Shown: positions 23,815-32,025 of the stretch, piece by piece
Position numbering within the stretch: position 1 is the stretch's first letter
How the letters are laid out: the number at the start of each line of letters is the position of its first letter
From: DATGKG01 sp963783145
GTDB taxonomy: Bacteria > Desulfobacterota > Binatia > Binatales > Binataceae
Assembly: GCA_963783145.1 (NCBI GenBank)
Contig: CAWAMM010000009.1
Location: forward strand, 372,001-436,000
DNA: 64,000 bases
Reading direction: 5' to 3'
Notes under the pieces: generated by a model
The model's database searches: none
Told to the model about the DNA's origin: nothing
Seen by the model: the letters and a program-made list of their open reading frames with translations, nothing else
Position numbers and translations under genes: made by a program

Positions 23815-24770
23815 CAGACGTTGTCGCGCAGGGTGCGACCGGTCAGCGCGATGAACGCGTCGGCCAGGTTCGGGCTGTGTACGCTGAAGTCGATCACGTT
23901 GATGTTCGAGGCGCGCAGTTGCTGCAAAACTCCCGGCACTTGCGCCAGGCTTTTCATTTCGAGTGCGAGCCGCCCTTCGCCGGTCACCTGGGTAATCTCC
24001 TGAACGTCGGCCAGGCCGTCCTTCCATTGCTCGGGCAAAGTGCCGCGATAGGTCAGCTCCAGGCGCGGGCGCGCGCCTCCGAGCGCGACCAGTTCTTCGA
24101 CGCTGCCGTCGGCGATCAACTTGCCCCGATCGATCAGGAGCACCCGATCGCAAATGCGCTCGGCCTCCTCCATATAGTGCGTGCTGTATATCACTGCCGC
24201 ACCAGCCTCAGCGCAGCGCCGAACCAGAGTCAAGATCTGCTCGCGCGATTGCAGATCGACGCCGACCGTCGGCTCATCGAGCATCAGCACCGCGGGCCGA
24301 TGAACGATTCCGCAGGCGAGGTTGAGACGGCGCTTCATCCCGCCCGAAAACGAATGCATCGGGTCGCCGGCGCGCTCGCTCAGCCCCACCTCGTCGAGCA
24401 CCCGCGCGCAGGCCTCGGTTGCCTCGGCGCGCGACAGCCCCTGCATCCGCGCGAAATGCCATACGTTTTGTGCGGCGCTCAGGGTGGGATACAGCGCGAG
24501 CGACTGCGGCACCAGGCCGAGCATCCGCCCCAGGACCCGTGGATCGGACTTGGGCGGCTGGCCGGCGATGAGCACGCGGCCGCGATCGGGCCGCATCAGG
24601 GTGGACAGAATCGTCAGCGTGGTGGTCTTACCGGCGCCGTTGGGGCCGAGCAATCCCGCGATCTCACCCGGCTTGACCGCGAGGCTCACGTTGTCGAGCG
24701 CGAGTCGCGCGCCATAGCTCTTCGAGATCTCAATAGCCTCGAGAATCGGCGAATGCGGAGGGCTACTCAT
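23814..24770 (-). CDS. ABC transporter ATP-binding protein (ABC-2 exporter)
   Basis: A 318-residue ATPase with Walker A GLLGPNGAGKTTT (about residues 38-50), signature FSGGMKRRLNLA, Walker B VLMLDEPTVGVD, and the H-loop STHYMEEAERICDR. The last 90 residues form the small C-terminal domain common to drug and lipopolysaccharide-type ABC-2 systems. It energises the permease encoded directly downstream. Translation is coupled through a four-base overlap. Confidence 0.95.
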   Translation of the reverse strand: MSSPPHSPILEAIEISKSYGARLALDNVSLAVKPGEIAGLLGPNGAGKTTTLTILSTLMRPDRGRVLIAGQPPKSDPRVLGRMLGLVPQSLALYPTLSAAQNVWHFARMQGLSRAEATEACARVLDEVGLSERAGDPMHSFSGGMKRRLNLACGIVHRPAVLMLDEPTVGVDLQSREQILTLVRRCAEAGAAVIYSTHYMEEAERICDRVLLIDRGKLIADGSVEELVALGGARPRLELTYRGTLPEQWKDGLADVQEITQVTGEGRLALEMKSLAQVPGVLQQLRASNINVIDFSVHSPNLADAFIALTGRTLRDNV

Positions 24771-24901
24771 CGCGTCTCATCGGTGGTGATGCATCAGGTC
24801 TGGCACGCAGGCGGCCTCTGATCAACAAGGCTAACGTCGCTCTCGACGGCGAGGGCCTCGGGTTGCAATGATGGGCGCGCCAAGGCGAGGAGGATTCAGC
24901 C

Positions 24902-25687
24902 ATGACGGAAGCAAAGTTCGGAGACGTGACGGTCGCGACCAAAGACTACGTGGCGCAGGTCGAGATTCATCGCCCGCCGCATAATTATTTCGATGTCGCG
25001 CTCATCCGGGATTTGGTCAGCGCGTTCGACACGCTCGACAAAGATGGCGATTGCCGCGCGTCGGTGCTGTCGGCCGAGGGCAGATCGTTTTGCGCGGGCG
25101 CCAACTTCGCCAATCGCCAGCCGACCGGCGCGGAGCCGGGCCAGGCGGGGGGAAATCCGCTCTACTCGGAGGCGGTGCGCCTGTTCAGTTGCAAGAAGCC
25201 GATTGTGGCCGCGATCCAGGGACCCGCGATCGGGGGCGGATTCGGCCTCGCGCTGGTCGCGGATTTTCGGGTGGCGTCGCCCGAGGCGCGCTTCGCGGCG
25301 AATTTCGTGAAGATCGGATTTCATCCCGGATTCGGATTGACCTATACCCTCCCGCGCCTCATTGGCCACCAGAAGGCGAATCTGATGTTCCTCACCGGGC
25401 GGCGCATCAACGGTGAAGAGGCGCATGCGTGGGGACTGGCCGATGTCCTCGTCGAGCCGAACAAATTGCGCGAAGCGGCTACCGCGCTGGCCGCCGAGAT
25501 CGCTGAGAACGCTCCACTGGCAGTGGTTTCAACGCGTACCACCGCGCGGCGCGGACTCGCGGAAGCCGTCCAGGCAGCGACCGATCTCGAGTTCATCGAG
25601 CAGTCGATGCTGATGAAGACCGAGGACCATCGCGAAGGGATCAAGGCCGTCGCGGAACGCAGGCCGGGGCGCTGGGTCAACCGGTAA
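24902..25687 (+). CDS. enoyl-CoA hydratase/isomerase family protein
   Basis: A 261-residue crotonase-fold protein. It shows SVLSAEGRSFCAGANF (oxyanion hole 1, residues 55-70) and KPIVAAIQGPAIGGGFGLALVADFRVAS (oxyanion hole 2). GAGGAGG precedes the ATG. It hydrates or isomerises an enoyl-CoA in fatty- or aromatic-acid breakdown. The Glu pair of classical hydratases is not evident: ANFVKIGFHPGFG follows the second hole. The exact reaction is therefore uncertain. It is convergent with the dihaem peroxidase gene, three bases away. Confidence 0.9.
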   Translation: MTEAKFGDVTVATKDYVAQVEIHRPPHNYFDVALIRDLVSAFDTLDKDGDCRASVLSAEGRSFCAGANFANRQPTGAEPGQAGGNPLYSEAVRLFSCKKPIVAAIQGPAIGGGFGLALVADFRVASPEARFAANFVKIGFHPGFGLTYTLPRLIGHQKANLMFLTGRRINGEEAHAWGLADVLVEPNKLREAATALAAEIAENAPLAVVSTRTTARRGLAEAVQAATDLEFIEQSMLMKTEDHREGIKAVAERRPGRWVNR

Positions 25688-25690
25688 GCG

Positions 25691-27373
25691 TCAGCGATAG
25701 TCCTCGTTGAGCGAGTTGAGGAAGGCGGTCAGCGCGGGGACATCGTCGGCGTTGAGGAAGACATTGGACAATTCGGGCGAGGCATTGCGGAGCTGTCCCG
25801 CGCGCGCCATCGAGGAAACCTGTCCATAGAAGGTGAGCACATCCGAAATCGCCTCGAGCGATCCGTTGTGCATATACGGATTGGACTGGCCGGGATCGCG
25901 CACCGAGGGGGTTTTGAAAAACGCAATCGCCATCGGAAGGATCGCATCCGGGGTGCACGCCACATTGCTGAATTCGCCGCAGAGGATTTGCGTCAGCGGA
26001 CTTTGCGGATTCGGCAGGTCCGGATTCGCGAAGATGTTCCATACCCCAAGGTCGGTGAGCCCCGGATTTTCCGACGAGGCCGGGGAGCGAAAGACGCCGC
26101 TCGCGTTCGGATGATTGGGCGTCGGCGGCAGGTAGGCATCGAAGTCGGCATTGCGGGTATTCAGGTCGGGAATCGCGAGCGCCATGAACTGACCAGCGCC
26201 ATGAGCAGCATCATATTCCAACTGCGCGACGCCGGTGTTGTGGAAAATGTCGTCGGTGAAGGCCGGCGGCGTATGACATGCGATACAGTTGCCCGCGCTG
26301 GTCGAGGTTGGAGCCAAGGGCTGAGTGAAGAAGACCCTTAGCCCCTGCAACTCCGCCGCACCGAACTGAAACTTCTGCTTGTGAAGTTTGAATGATCCAT
26401 CCTTCGGCGTCACGAACTTCGGACTGTTAAGCTGGTTGATGAGGCCGAGCAGGCGCTGCGCGTATGCGAGATTCGTCTCGCTGGCATTGGGAGCGGTCGG
26501 CAATCCGTTTTTGGTCAGGAACACATCGTAGGGCGAGGGCGGTTCGTTCAGGTCGAAGGCTATCGAGCCCATGTAGGCGAGGATCAACGCGCCGATGTCC
26601 TGCAGGATCGCGTCGTCACTCGCGGTCGTCACATCGATGCGATATTGCGACGGCAGCACCAGACCCTTGGGCAGCTTCGGGTCAGTCCCGAGCAAGACCA
26701 CGCTGTAGGGAAAGCCGCCACATCCGTAGCGCCGCGCCAGCGCATTCTTGCCGTTGTCATTTTTGATGACATTGATGATGTGCGCCTCGGCCTGCGCGAA
26801 TTCGGTCGGAAGCCATCCGAAGTTGCGCCCGGTCATTGTCGCGAGGGTGAGATCCTCGATGCTCGCGAACTCGCCATCGAAGTGGAACAACGTCGGAACC
26901 TGGCGCGGGATGGTGTCGCTCACCAGCAGCGGCGCATTGCGGGGCGTGGTGAGAAGCCCGTCGGAGCGCGCCGGGATAGGGCTGCGCTGCGCGAAATCGC
27001 AGTAGGTACGTCCATCCTGCTTCGACACGCCCAGCAGATCATTGCCGAGGTGGCAGTTGCGGCAGTTCATGCTTTGATTGCGAAAGGGATCGCGCAGCGG
27101 CTTGCCGGCGGCATTCTGCTCGTTGTTCATCACCGGATCGCCATGCAGCAATGGCGTGTTCACGTCACGCTTCGGGTTCTGGGTAATAAAGTTGAAGAAG
27201 AATTGGGCGAATCGGGTCTCGCGAAAAAGGCGATCGCCGACCTGCACCGCGGCGGGAGCATCGATGGGATCCGAGCAGGCGGCGCGCGCACCATGCGTCA
27301 TGGCCAGGATCGTGACGCATACCAGGATGGCGACGATTAGCAGGGGCGCTTTCACCGATTCTGGCAACGACAC
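25691..27373 (-). CDS. dihaem cytochrome c peroxidase/MauG-like protein
   Basis: A signal peptide (VKAPLLIVAILVCVTILAMT followed by HGARA) and two CxxCH haem-binding motifs identify it: CRNCHLG in the N-terminal third and CIACHTP in the C-terminal half. At about 560 residues it is longer than classical CcpA, closer to the MauG-like or large dihaem group. It acts in the periplasm, reducing peroxide or oxidising a protein or small substrate. The start is ambiguous: a TTG at 27412, or a GTG at 27373, which I prefer because it follows the stop of a tiny membrane protein gene by seven bases. GTG 27355 is also possible. Confidence 0.88.
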   Translation of the reverse strand: MSLPESVKAPLLIVAILVCVTILAMTHGARAACSDPIDAPAAVQVGDRLFRETRFAQFFFNFITQNPKRDVNTPLLHGDPVMNNEQNAAGKPLRDPFRNQSMNCRNCHLGNDLLGVSKQDGRTYCDFAQRSPIPARSDGLLTTPRNAPLLVSDTIPRQVPTLFHFDGEFASIEDLTLATMTGRNFGWLPTEFAQAEAHIINVIKNDNGKNALARRYGCGGFPYSVVLLGTDPKLPKGLVLPSQYRIDVTTASDDAILQDIGALILAYMGSIAFDLNEPPSPYDVFLTKNGLPTAPNASETNLAYAQRLLGLINQLNSPKFVTPKDGSFKLHKQKFQFGAAELQGLRVFFTQPLAPTSTSAGNCIACHTPPAFTDDIFHNTGVAQLEYDAAHGAGQFMALAIPDLNTRNADFDAYLPPTPNHPNASGVFRSPASSENPGLTDLGVWNIFANPDLPNPQSPLTQILCGEFSNVACTPDAILPMAIAFFKTPSVRDPGQSNPYMHNGSLEAISDVLTFYGQVSSMARAGQLRNASPELSNVFLNADDVPALTAFLNSLNEDYR

Positions 27374-27380
27374 AAGCCGA

Positions 27381-27500
27381 CTATAAAACCCAATATGCGA
27401 TTCCGGCCGCAATCAGAACGCCGACGATGATGATCGGCAGATAGTGGGTGTCCTCGATCGGCGGCCACCACGGGAACCATGGAAACGGATTCCGCTTCAC
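27381..27500 (-). CDS. 39-residue single-pass membrane protein
   Basis: The minus strand encodes a Trp/Pro-rich head (NPFPWFPWWPPIEDTHY) and one hydrophobic helix (LPIIIVGVLIAAGIAYWVL) directly before the stop. The composition is typical of a real small membrane protein and unlikely for a random frame. The GTG start has no ribosome-binding site; a TAAAAT box about ten bases upstream suggests a leaderless transcript. It directly precedes the dihaem peroxidase gene, so it may help anchor or assemble that protein or an electron-transfer partner. Confidence 0.5.
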   Translation of the reverse strand: MKRNPFPWFPWWPPIEDTHYLPIIIVGVLIAAGIAYWVL

Positions 27501-27611
27501 CAAAATATTTTACGCCATTCGGATAAAAGTGATACGCGATGGTCGAGGCTGGTAGTTATCGCAAAAAGGTTGCGCGAGATGCGGCGGCCACTGCCGACGC
27601 GGGGATGTTTC

Positions 27612-29021
27612 ATGGAAGATTCGATTTTAAAGCCGCTAATTCCCAAGTTCGAAGGAATCATCGATCGCGCGCTCGCGCGCGAGCGCGTGCCGGGCGCCGC
27701 GATCGGTATCGTGCACGATCAGGAACACGTCTGGAGCCGCGGCTTCGGTTACGCCGATTTGGCGAGCGATCGCTTCCCCACTGCCGATACGGTCTTCCGA
27801 TGCGGCTCGATCACCAAGACCTTCACGGCGACTGCGATTGTGCAGCTTCGCGACGAGGGCAAACTCGGCATCGACGATCCCCTGGTCCGCTACATTCCGG
27901 AATTTGGCGCAGTGAAAGCGCGCTTCGGCAAGCCGCAGGACGTGACGATTCGCCGATTGCTTACCCATACCTCAGGGCTGGCGGGCGAAGGCCCCACCAA
28001 TGGATGGGAGAAGCTGGACTTTCCCTCGATCGAAGAGATGGTCGCGGGGCTGGGACGAACGGAAATCGTGATCGAGCCCGAGTCGCAGTACAAATATTCC
28101 AACCTGGGGTACGCGCTGCTCGGCGAAGTGATCACGCGCGTCAGCGGCGAGCATTATCCCGACTACATCCAACGCAATCTGTTGGAGCCGCTCGGGATGG
28201 AGGACAGTGGTTTTCATCTGACTGATTCGATGCGCTCCCGGATGGCCACCGGATACACGATTCGCACCGTGGAAGGCGAACCGCAGCTCGCACCTCATCC
28301 GATACTTCATGGATGGGCCGCCGCGGGTTCGCTGTACTCGACGGTTAACGACCTCGCGCGATGGATTGCGCTCCAGTTCCGTACCGAGGCGCCGGAGCGT
28401 TGCGGTGCGCAGGTGCTCAAGGGCGACTCGCTTTCCGCTTTGCATCGCATCCAGTTGATGGAACCGAGCTGGATGGCCGGCTACGCGCTCGGATGGCGCG
28501 CAGACCGCCGCGGCGAGAATATCTACCACAACCACCCCGGTGGAATTCACGGCTTCCTGACCAAGATTACTTTCAACCAGCAGCATCGCGTCGGCACGAT
28601 TGTCCTCACCAATGCCAATCCGCACATGGCCTTCGAGACCATCGGATATGAACTGCTGGAGGCGATCATTCCAGCAATTCGCGCCGCGTCCGAGGCGATG
28701 CATTCGCTGCCCAAGCCGGTCCCAACGCCGGAGAAGTATCGTCGTTTCATCGGGAGATACGAGGACCCTCAGATGGGCGGCGTGCTCTGGATGGTAAGCC
28801 GTCGCGGCGAGCTGGTCATCCTCAATCCGGGCAGCGCCACGGTTCCGCCCGCCCCGGATCAGCGACTGGTGCCCACCGATGATCCGTTGGTGTTCACGCT
28901 CGAGGCGGGCCGGCCCGCGGGCGAGCCCTTGGTCTTCCGCGTCGACAAGGATGGCAGGGTTGTCAGCCTGCTGATGTCGCACGCGTGGGCATATCGGAAG
29001 GTCGCCCCCATCGGCGAATAG
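27612..29021 (+). CDS. serine hydrolase, class C beta-lactamase/esterase family
   Basis: A 469-residue protein with the penicillin-binding-fold triad: SxxK in CGSITKTF (Ser about residue 64), YxN in YKYSNLGY (about residue 160) and HNHPGGIHG (about residue 305) in place of KTG. The last 130 residues form a separate beta-rich domain (PVPTPEKYRRFIGRYEDPQ), common in esterase or D-aminopeptidase-like members. No signal peptide is seen with the ATG at 27612, so it is probably cytoplasmic. Likely an esterase or peptidase rather than a resistance enzyme. Confidence 0.88.
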   Translation: MEDSILKPLIPKFEGIIDRALARERVPGAAIGIVHDQEHVWSRGFGYADLASDRFPTADTVFRCGSITKTFTATAIVQLRDEGKLGIDDPLVRYIPEFGAVKARFGKPQDVTIRRLLTHTSGLAGEGPTNGWEKLDFPSIEEMVAGLGRTEIVIEPESQYKYSNLGYALLGEVITRVSGEHYPDYIQRNLLEPLGMEDSGFHLTDSMRSRMATGYTIRTVEGEPQLAPHPILHGWAAAGSLYSTVNDLARWIALQFRTEAPERCGAQVLKGDSLSALHRIQLMEPSWMAGYALGWRADRRGENIYHNHPGGIHGFLTKITFNQQHRVGTIVLTNANPHMAFETIGYELLEAIIPAIRAASEAMHSLPKPVPTPEKYRRFIGRYEDPQMGGVLWMVSRRGELVILNPGSATVPPAPDQRLVPTDDPLVFTLEAGRPAGEPLVFRVDKDGRVVSLLMSHAWAYRKVAPIGE

Positions 29022-29024
29022 GCC

Positions 29025-29852
29025 TTGAGCACGCGTCGGCAAGAGCGAGTCGTGGCAGTTCGAAAGAAGGTCAAGAATACGAACTGCGATGCGCCGCTGG
29101 TCTGGCTGGTGCAGTCTGGCGCTGACGAGACAAAGCGCGCATCGGAGCTGAATGCCCTTGGCTATCGCGTCGTGAGCGGGCCATGGAACAGCAAAGAGAT
29201 AGGTCGCAAGAAATCCGAGCTACCGGGCGTCGTCATCATCGATCTGTCGAGCAGTCCCTCCACCGGGCGCGATACCGCGGTGGCGATGCGATCGCATAGC
29301 ATCCTCGTCAACGTTCCATTCATTTTGGTCGAGGGCAAGCAGGACAACGTCGCGACGATCAGGAAATTATTGCCCGACGCACTCTCGACGACTTGGGCTC
29401 AAATCAGCAGCACGCTGGTCGATGCGCGTAGCAATCCTCCCATCGGCGGGCGAAAGCTTTCGGTCTTCGCGGCGTATGAGGGTAAATCTCTAGTAGACAA
29501 GCTCGGCATCAAGGCAGGGGCGACGGTCGCAGTATTAAATGCTCCGTCCGGATTCCGCGCGACGCTGGATACGCTCCCGGATGGCGCGAAAATCCAGCCT
29601 GGCGCGCGTGCTCGCGACCTCACGCTATGGTTCGTACGCTCGATCGAAGAACTGAAGGTAGGGATTGCTTCGATGAAGACTCACGCGGCATCTGGAAGGC
29701 TCTGGATCATCTGGCGCAAAGGCGCGAGCGGCGAATCTGTCCTCAGCCAGAACGTGGTCCGCAAGACCGGGCTTGATTGCGGCCTCGTCGACTTCAGGAT
29801 CACCCGCATCGACGACGAATGGGCGGGGCTGCGCTTTACGATCCGGAAATAG
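29025..29852 (+). CDS. REC-like domain fused to DUF3052-like domain
   Basis: A 275-residue protein. The first 125 residues look like a receiver fold (LVWLVQSGADETKRASELNALGYRVV, then VVIIDLSSSP and VPFILVEGKQD), but the N-terminal acidic pair is absent. The last 125 residues match the DUF3052 pattern (KLGIKAGATVAVLNAPSGF ending in WAGLRFTIRK), which usually stands alone. The start could be TTG 29025 or GTG 29052. It follows the serine hydrolase by three bases. Function unknown; the fusion suggests a sensory or regulatory role for the DUF3052 unit. Confidence 0.7.
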   Translation: MSTRRQERVVAVRKKVKNTNCDAPLVWLVQSGADETKRASELNALGYRVVSGPWNSKEIGRKKSELPGVVIIDLSSSPSTGRDTAVAMRSHSILVNVPFILVEGKQDNVATIRKLLPDALSTTWAQISSTLVDARSNPPIGGRKLSVFAAYEGKSLVDKLGIKAGATVAVLNAPSGFRATLDTLPDGAKIQPGARARDLTLWFVRSIEELKVGIASMKTHAASGRLWIIWRKGASGESVLSQNVVRKTGLDCGLVDFRITRIDDEWAGLRFTIRK

Positions 29853-29868
29853 AATCGGCCGAGTTCAT

Positions 29869-30018
29869 GCCACGAGGAGGCAACCCGGCCGCGCGATAGA
29901 CCTCGTCGATGATGCGCATCCCTATGACGCCATCGTACGCGTCGGTCGGAAATGCGCTCCGGTCCCCTCGCAGCGCCGTGACCAAGGCACGCAGCTGATG
30001 GGTGTAGCTGGTGTCGCC
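29869..30018 (-). pseudogene. duplicated 3' end of the Gfo/Idh oxidoreductase gene
   Basis: These 150 bases match 30912-31061 at all but one position. On the minus strand they encode GDTSYTHQLRALVTALRGDR through IIDEVYRAAGLPPRG, the C-terminus of the oxidoreductase at 30891-31898. No start or upstream coding part remains. The two copies bracket a module of a DUF5678-like gene and a MazF-like gene. Confidence 0.9.
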
Positions 30019-30167
30019 CGCCACGGTCGCGCGGATCGGCGATTAGTTAACCGAGGCTAGCGCCACACACGCGCCCATGGAGACACGTCTTTTCTATGAT
30101 CGTCTTGACATAAGGATTAAAATGTTGAGAAGGGTCCTGAAGAGGAAAAACTCAAGAGGAAAGAGAA

Positions 30168-30449
30168 ATGTCTCTGGAAATAGAAATGCGTGCGTATGAA
30201 GCGATGCGGGGCAAGCTGGAAACCCAACACGCGGGGAAATACGTCGTGTTTTATGGAGATGATTTTATCGGTCCCTACGATACGCTGAACGCCGCCAGCG
30301 AGGGTGCCCTCAGTTGGCATGGCTCAGGACCGTATTTGATCCGTCGTCTAGGCGTTGACGAACTTCAGGATCTCGTAGGTCAAATCACCCCGGAGAATCG
30401 CCACGAAGAAACAGATTGGGGCAAACCGAAGGGTAAAGAAGTTTGGTAA
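30168..30449 (+). CDS. small hypothetical protein (93 aa), DUF5678-like
   Basis: A 93-residue protein whose middle (HAGKYVVFYGDDFIGPYDTL followed by SWHGSGPYLIRRLG) resembles short DUF5678-type proteins found beside toxin or protease genes; this match is weak. An A/G-rich AAGAGGAAAGAGAA precedes the ATG. It stands directly upstream of a MazF-like frame and in the same reading frame, separated by one TAA. It may be the antitoxin of that toxin, although it has no recognisable MazE-type DNA-binding fold. Confidence 0.65.
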   Translation: MSLEIEMRAYEAMRGKLETQHAGKYVVFYGDDFIGPYDTLNAASEGALSWHGSGPYLIRRLGVDELQDLVGQITPENRHEETDWGKPKGKEVW

Positions 30450-30464
30450 CGACCAACGCCTAGG

Positions 30465-30803
30465 TACGTCCCAGAAGATGGCGATTTCATTGAAATCGAC
30501 CTCGATATCGAGCCCGCTCGCGCTCTTGGGCACGAGCAGCAAGGTGTTCGTCCCGCTATCGTGTTGACGCGAAAAGTCTATAACGGCGGCGGCAGCTTAT
30601 GCGTCGTCTGTCCTATAACGAATCAACCGAAAAAGTATCCCTTCGAAGTTCCCATCCCAGCAAACCAAACCGTTACTGGCGTCATTCTCGTGGATCATAT
30701 CAGATCGATTGACTACATCGGCCGCGCTGTTAGGTTTTTAGGAAAATGCCCGCGACCGACATTCGTACAGGTCCAGGCTAAATTACAGACCCTGTTGTTC
30801 TAA
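30465..30803 (+). CDS. MazF/PemK-like endoribonuclease without a recognisable start codon
   Basis: From codon TAC at 30465 the frame encodes a complete MazF-like core: YVPEDGDFIEIDLDIEP, then GHEQQGVRPAIVL, SLCVVCPITN, YPFEVPIP, GVILVDHIRSIDY. The protein is about 112 residues, normal for the family. No ATG, GTG or TTG occurs in frame between the upstream stop codon (30447-30449) and GTG 30561, which is inside the core. The sequence at the expected start is TAACGACCAACG. Either the start was lost, a non-standard codon is used, or stop-codon readthrough occurs. Confidence 0.7.
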   Translation, partial: YVPEDGDFIEIDLDIEPARALGHEQQGVRPAIVLTRKVYNGGGSLCVVCPITNQPKKYPFEVPIPANQTVTGVILVDHIRSIDYIGRAVRFLGKCPRPTFVQVQAKLQTLLF

Positions 30804-30890
30804 GCGGTGAAACGTCTCTAACTTGGGCGTTTCTACTAAACGAAGCTAGATAACCCTTATGGAATAGGCGCCTTCTTTTAAATCTTCTCC

Positions 30891-31898
30891 TCACAGACTG
30901 CCCGAATCCACGCCACGAGGAGGCAACCCGGCCGCGCGATAGACCTCGTCGATGATGCGCATCCCTATGACGCCATCGTGCGCGTCGGTCGGAAATGCGC
31001 TCCGGTCCCCTCGCAGCGCCGTGACCAAGGCACGCAGCTGATGGGTGTAGCTGGTGTCGCCTGGCACCGTTTCGTTGGTCGTTCCCGCGGGCGTCGTAAC
31101 CGTGAGCTGATGTCCCCAATGTGGTCCCACCGGATTGGTCGCCTTGAGCTCGCCGCGATCGCCGCGCGCGAGGAAGCTGGCGCCGAGCTGCGCGTCCGCG
31201 GCCATCGAGCAGGTCATCCGCGCCGACACGCCGGGCGCGAGCTCGAGGTCGGCTTCCATCGTAACGTCGATGTTGGGCGGGCCGACCTGCGCCCTGGCGG
31301 CGATGACCCGCGGAGTCATACCTGAGAAGTAGCGAATCATGTGTAGCGGATAGCATCCGAGATCCATCGTCGCGCCGCCGGCGAGGTCCCAATCGAAGCG
31401 AATGTTGTTCGGCGGAATCGGCACCGAGAAGTTTGCCTCGACGCGCTGGAGCTTGCCGATGGCTTCGGTGCGAATCAGCTCGCGGATCCGATCGGCGAGC
31501 GGGTGATAGCGGTAGTGAAACGCTTCTACGAGTAGCAAGCCGGTTTCATCGGCGACTTGCGCCATCCGCTCGGCTTCAGCCGCGTTCGAGGCGATGGGCT
31601 TCTCGCAGAACACGTGTTTGCCTGCCTGGAGCGCGCGGATACTCCACTCGCAGTGGAGCGAGTTCGGGAGCGGATTGTAAATGACATCAATTTCCGGATC
31701 GGCGATTAGGTCCTCATAGGTCGGGAGGACGCGCGAGATTCCATTGGCCTGGGCGAACTCGCGAGCGCGTGCCGGATCACGTGCAGCGACCGCGGAGACT
31801 TCGACCTCGGGGACCGTCTTCGCGGGAAGCGTGAGAGCGTTGGGCGCGATCTTCGCGGCGCCGAGAATTCCAAATCGAATGGGACGCTGCATCGTCAT
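30891..31898 (-). CDS. Gfo/Idh/MocA-family oxidoreductase
   Basis: A 335-residue NAD(P)-dependent oxidoreductase: FGILGAAKIAPNALTLPAK at the N-terminus, VIYNPLPNSLHCEWSIRALQAGKHVFCEKPIA (EKP catalytic Lys near residue 100), and a C-terminal beta-sheet domain from LQRVEANFSVPIPP. It probably acts on a sugar or cyclitol. Its last 150 bases are duplicated 1,043 bases further downstream, beyond a small MazF-containing module. The gene itself appears intact. Confidence 0.92.
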   Translation of the reverse strand: MTMQRPIRFGILGAAKIAPNALTLPAKTVPEVEVSAVAARDPARAREFAQANGISRVLPTYEDLIADPEIDVIYNPLPNSLHCEWSIRALQAGKHVFCEKPIASNAAEAERMAQVADETGLLLVEAFHYRYHPLADRIRELIRTEAIGKLQRVEANFSVPIPPNNIRFDWDLAGGATMDLGCYPLHMIRYFSGMTPRVIAARAQVGPPNIDVTMEADLELAPGVSARMTCSMAADAQLGASFLARGDRGELKATNPVGPHWGHQLTVTTPAGTTNETVPGDTSYTHQLRALVTALRGDRSAFPTDAHDGVIGMRIIDEVYRAAGLPPRGVDSGSL

Positions 31899-32025
31899 TG
31901 CTCGCCTCGCATCATGAAGTCAGTAGTTATCGCGAGGCCAGGTTCATAGCAAAGGTCGCTCGCAGCTGATCGATGCGGCGGGTAGGCTACACGCACGTAA
32001 CCGCCGCATCGAGGAGAACGTCGAG

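Noticed and set aside
23815..24153. N-terminal extension of the ABC-2 permease frame
   Set aside because: The extra 113 codons lie entirely within the ATPase gene and translate to Arg-rich sequence. The ATG at 23814 gives the normal start and a typical ATGA overlap.
27972..29042. Antisense frame across the serine hydrolase
   Set aside because: The sense strand encodes a complete SxxK hydrolase. The antisense product has no recognisable domain.
30105..30123. TTGACA plus TAAAAT as a promoter of the MazF module
   Set aside because: The two boxes are only seven bases apart, too close for a sigma-70 promoter. TTGACA alone is not enough to call a site.
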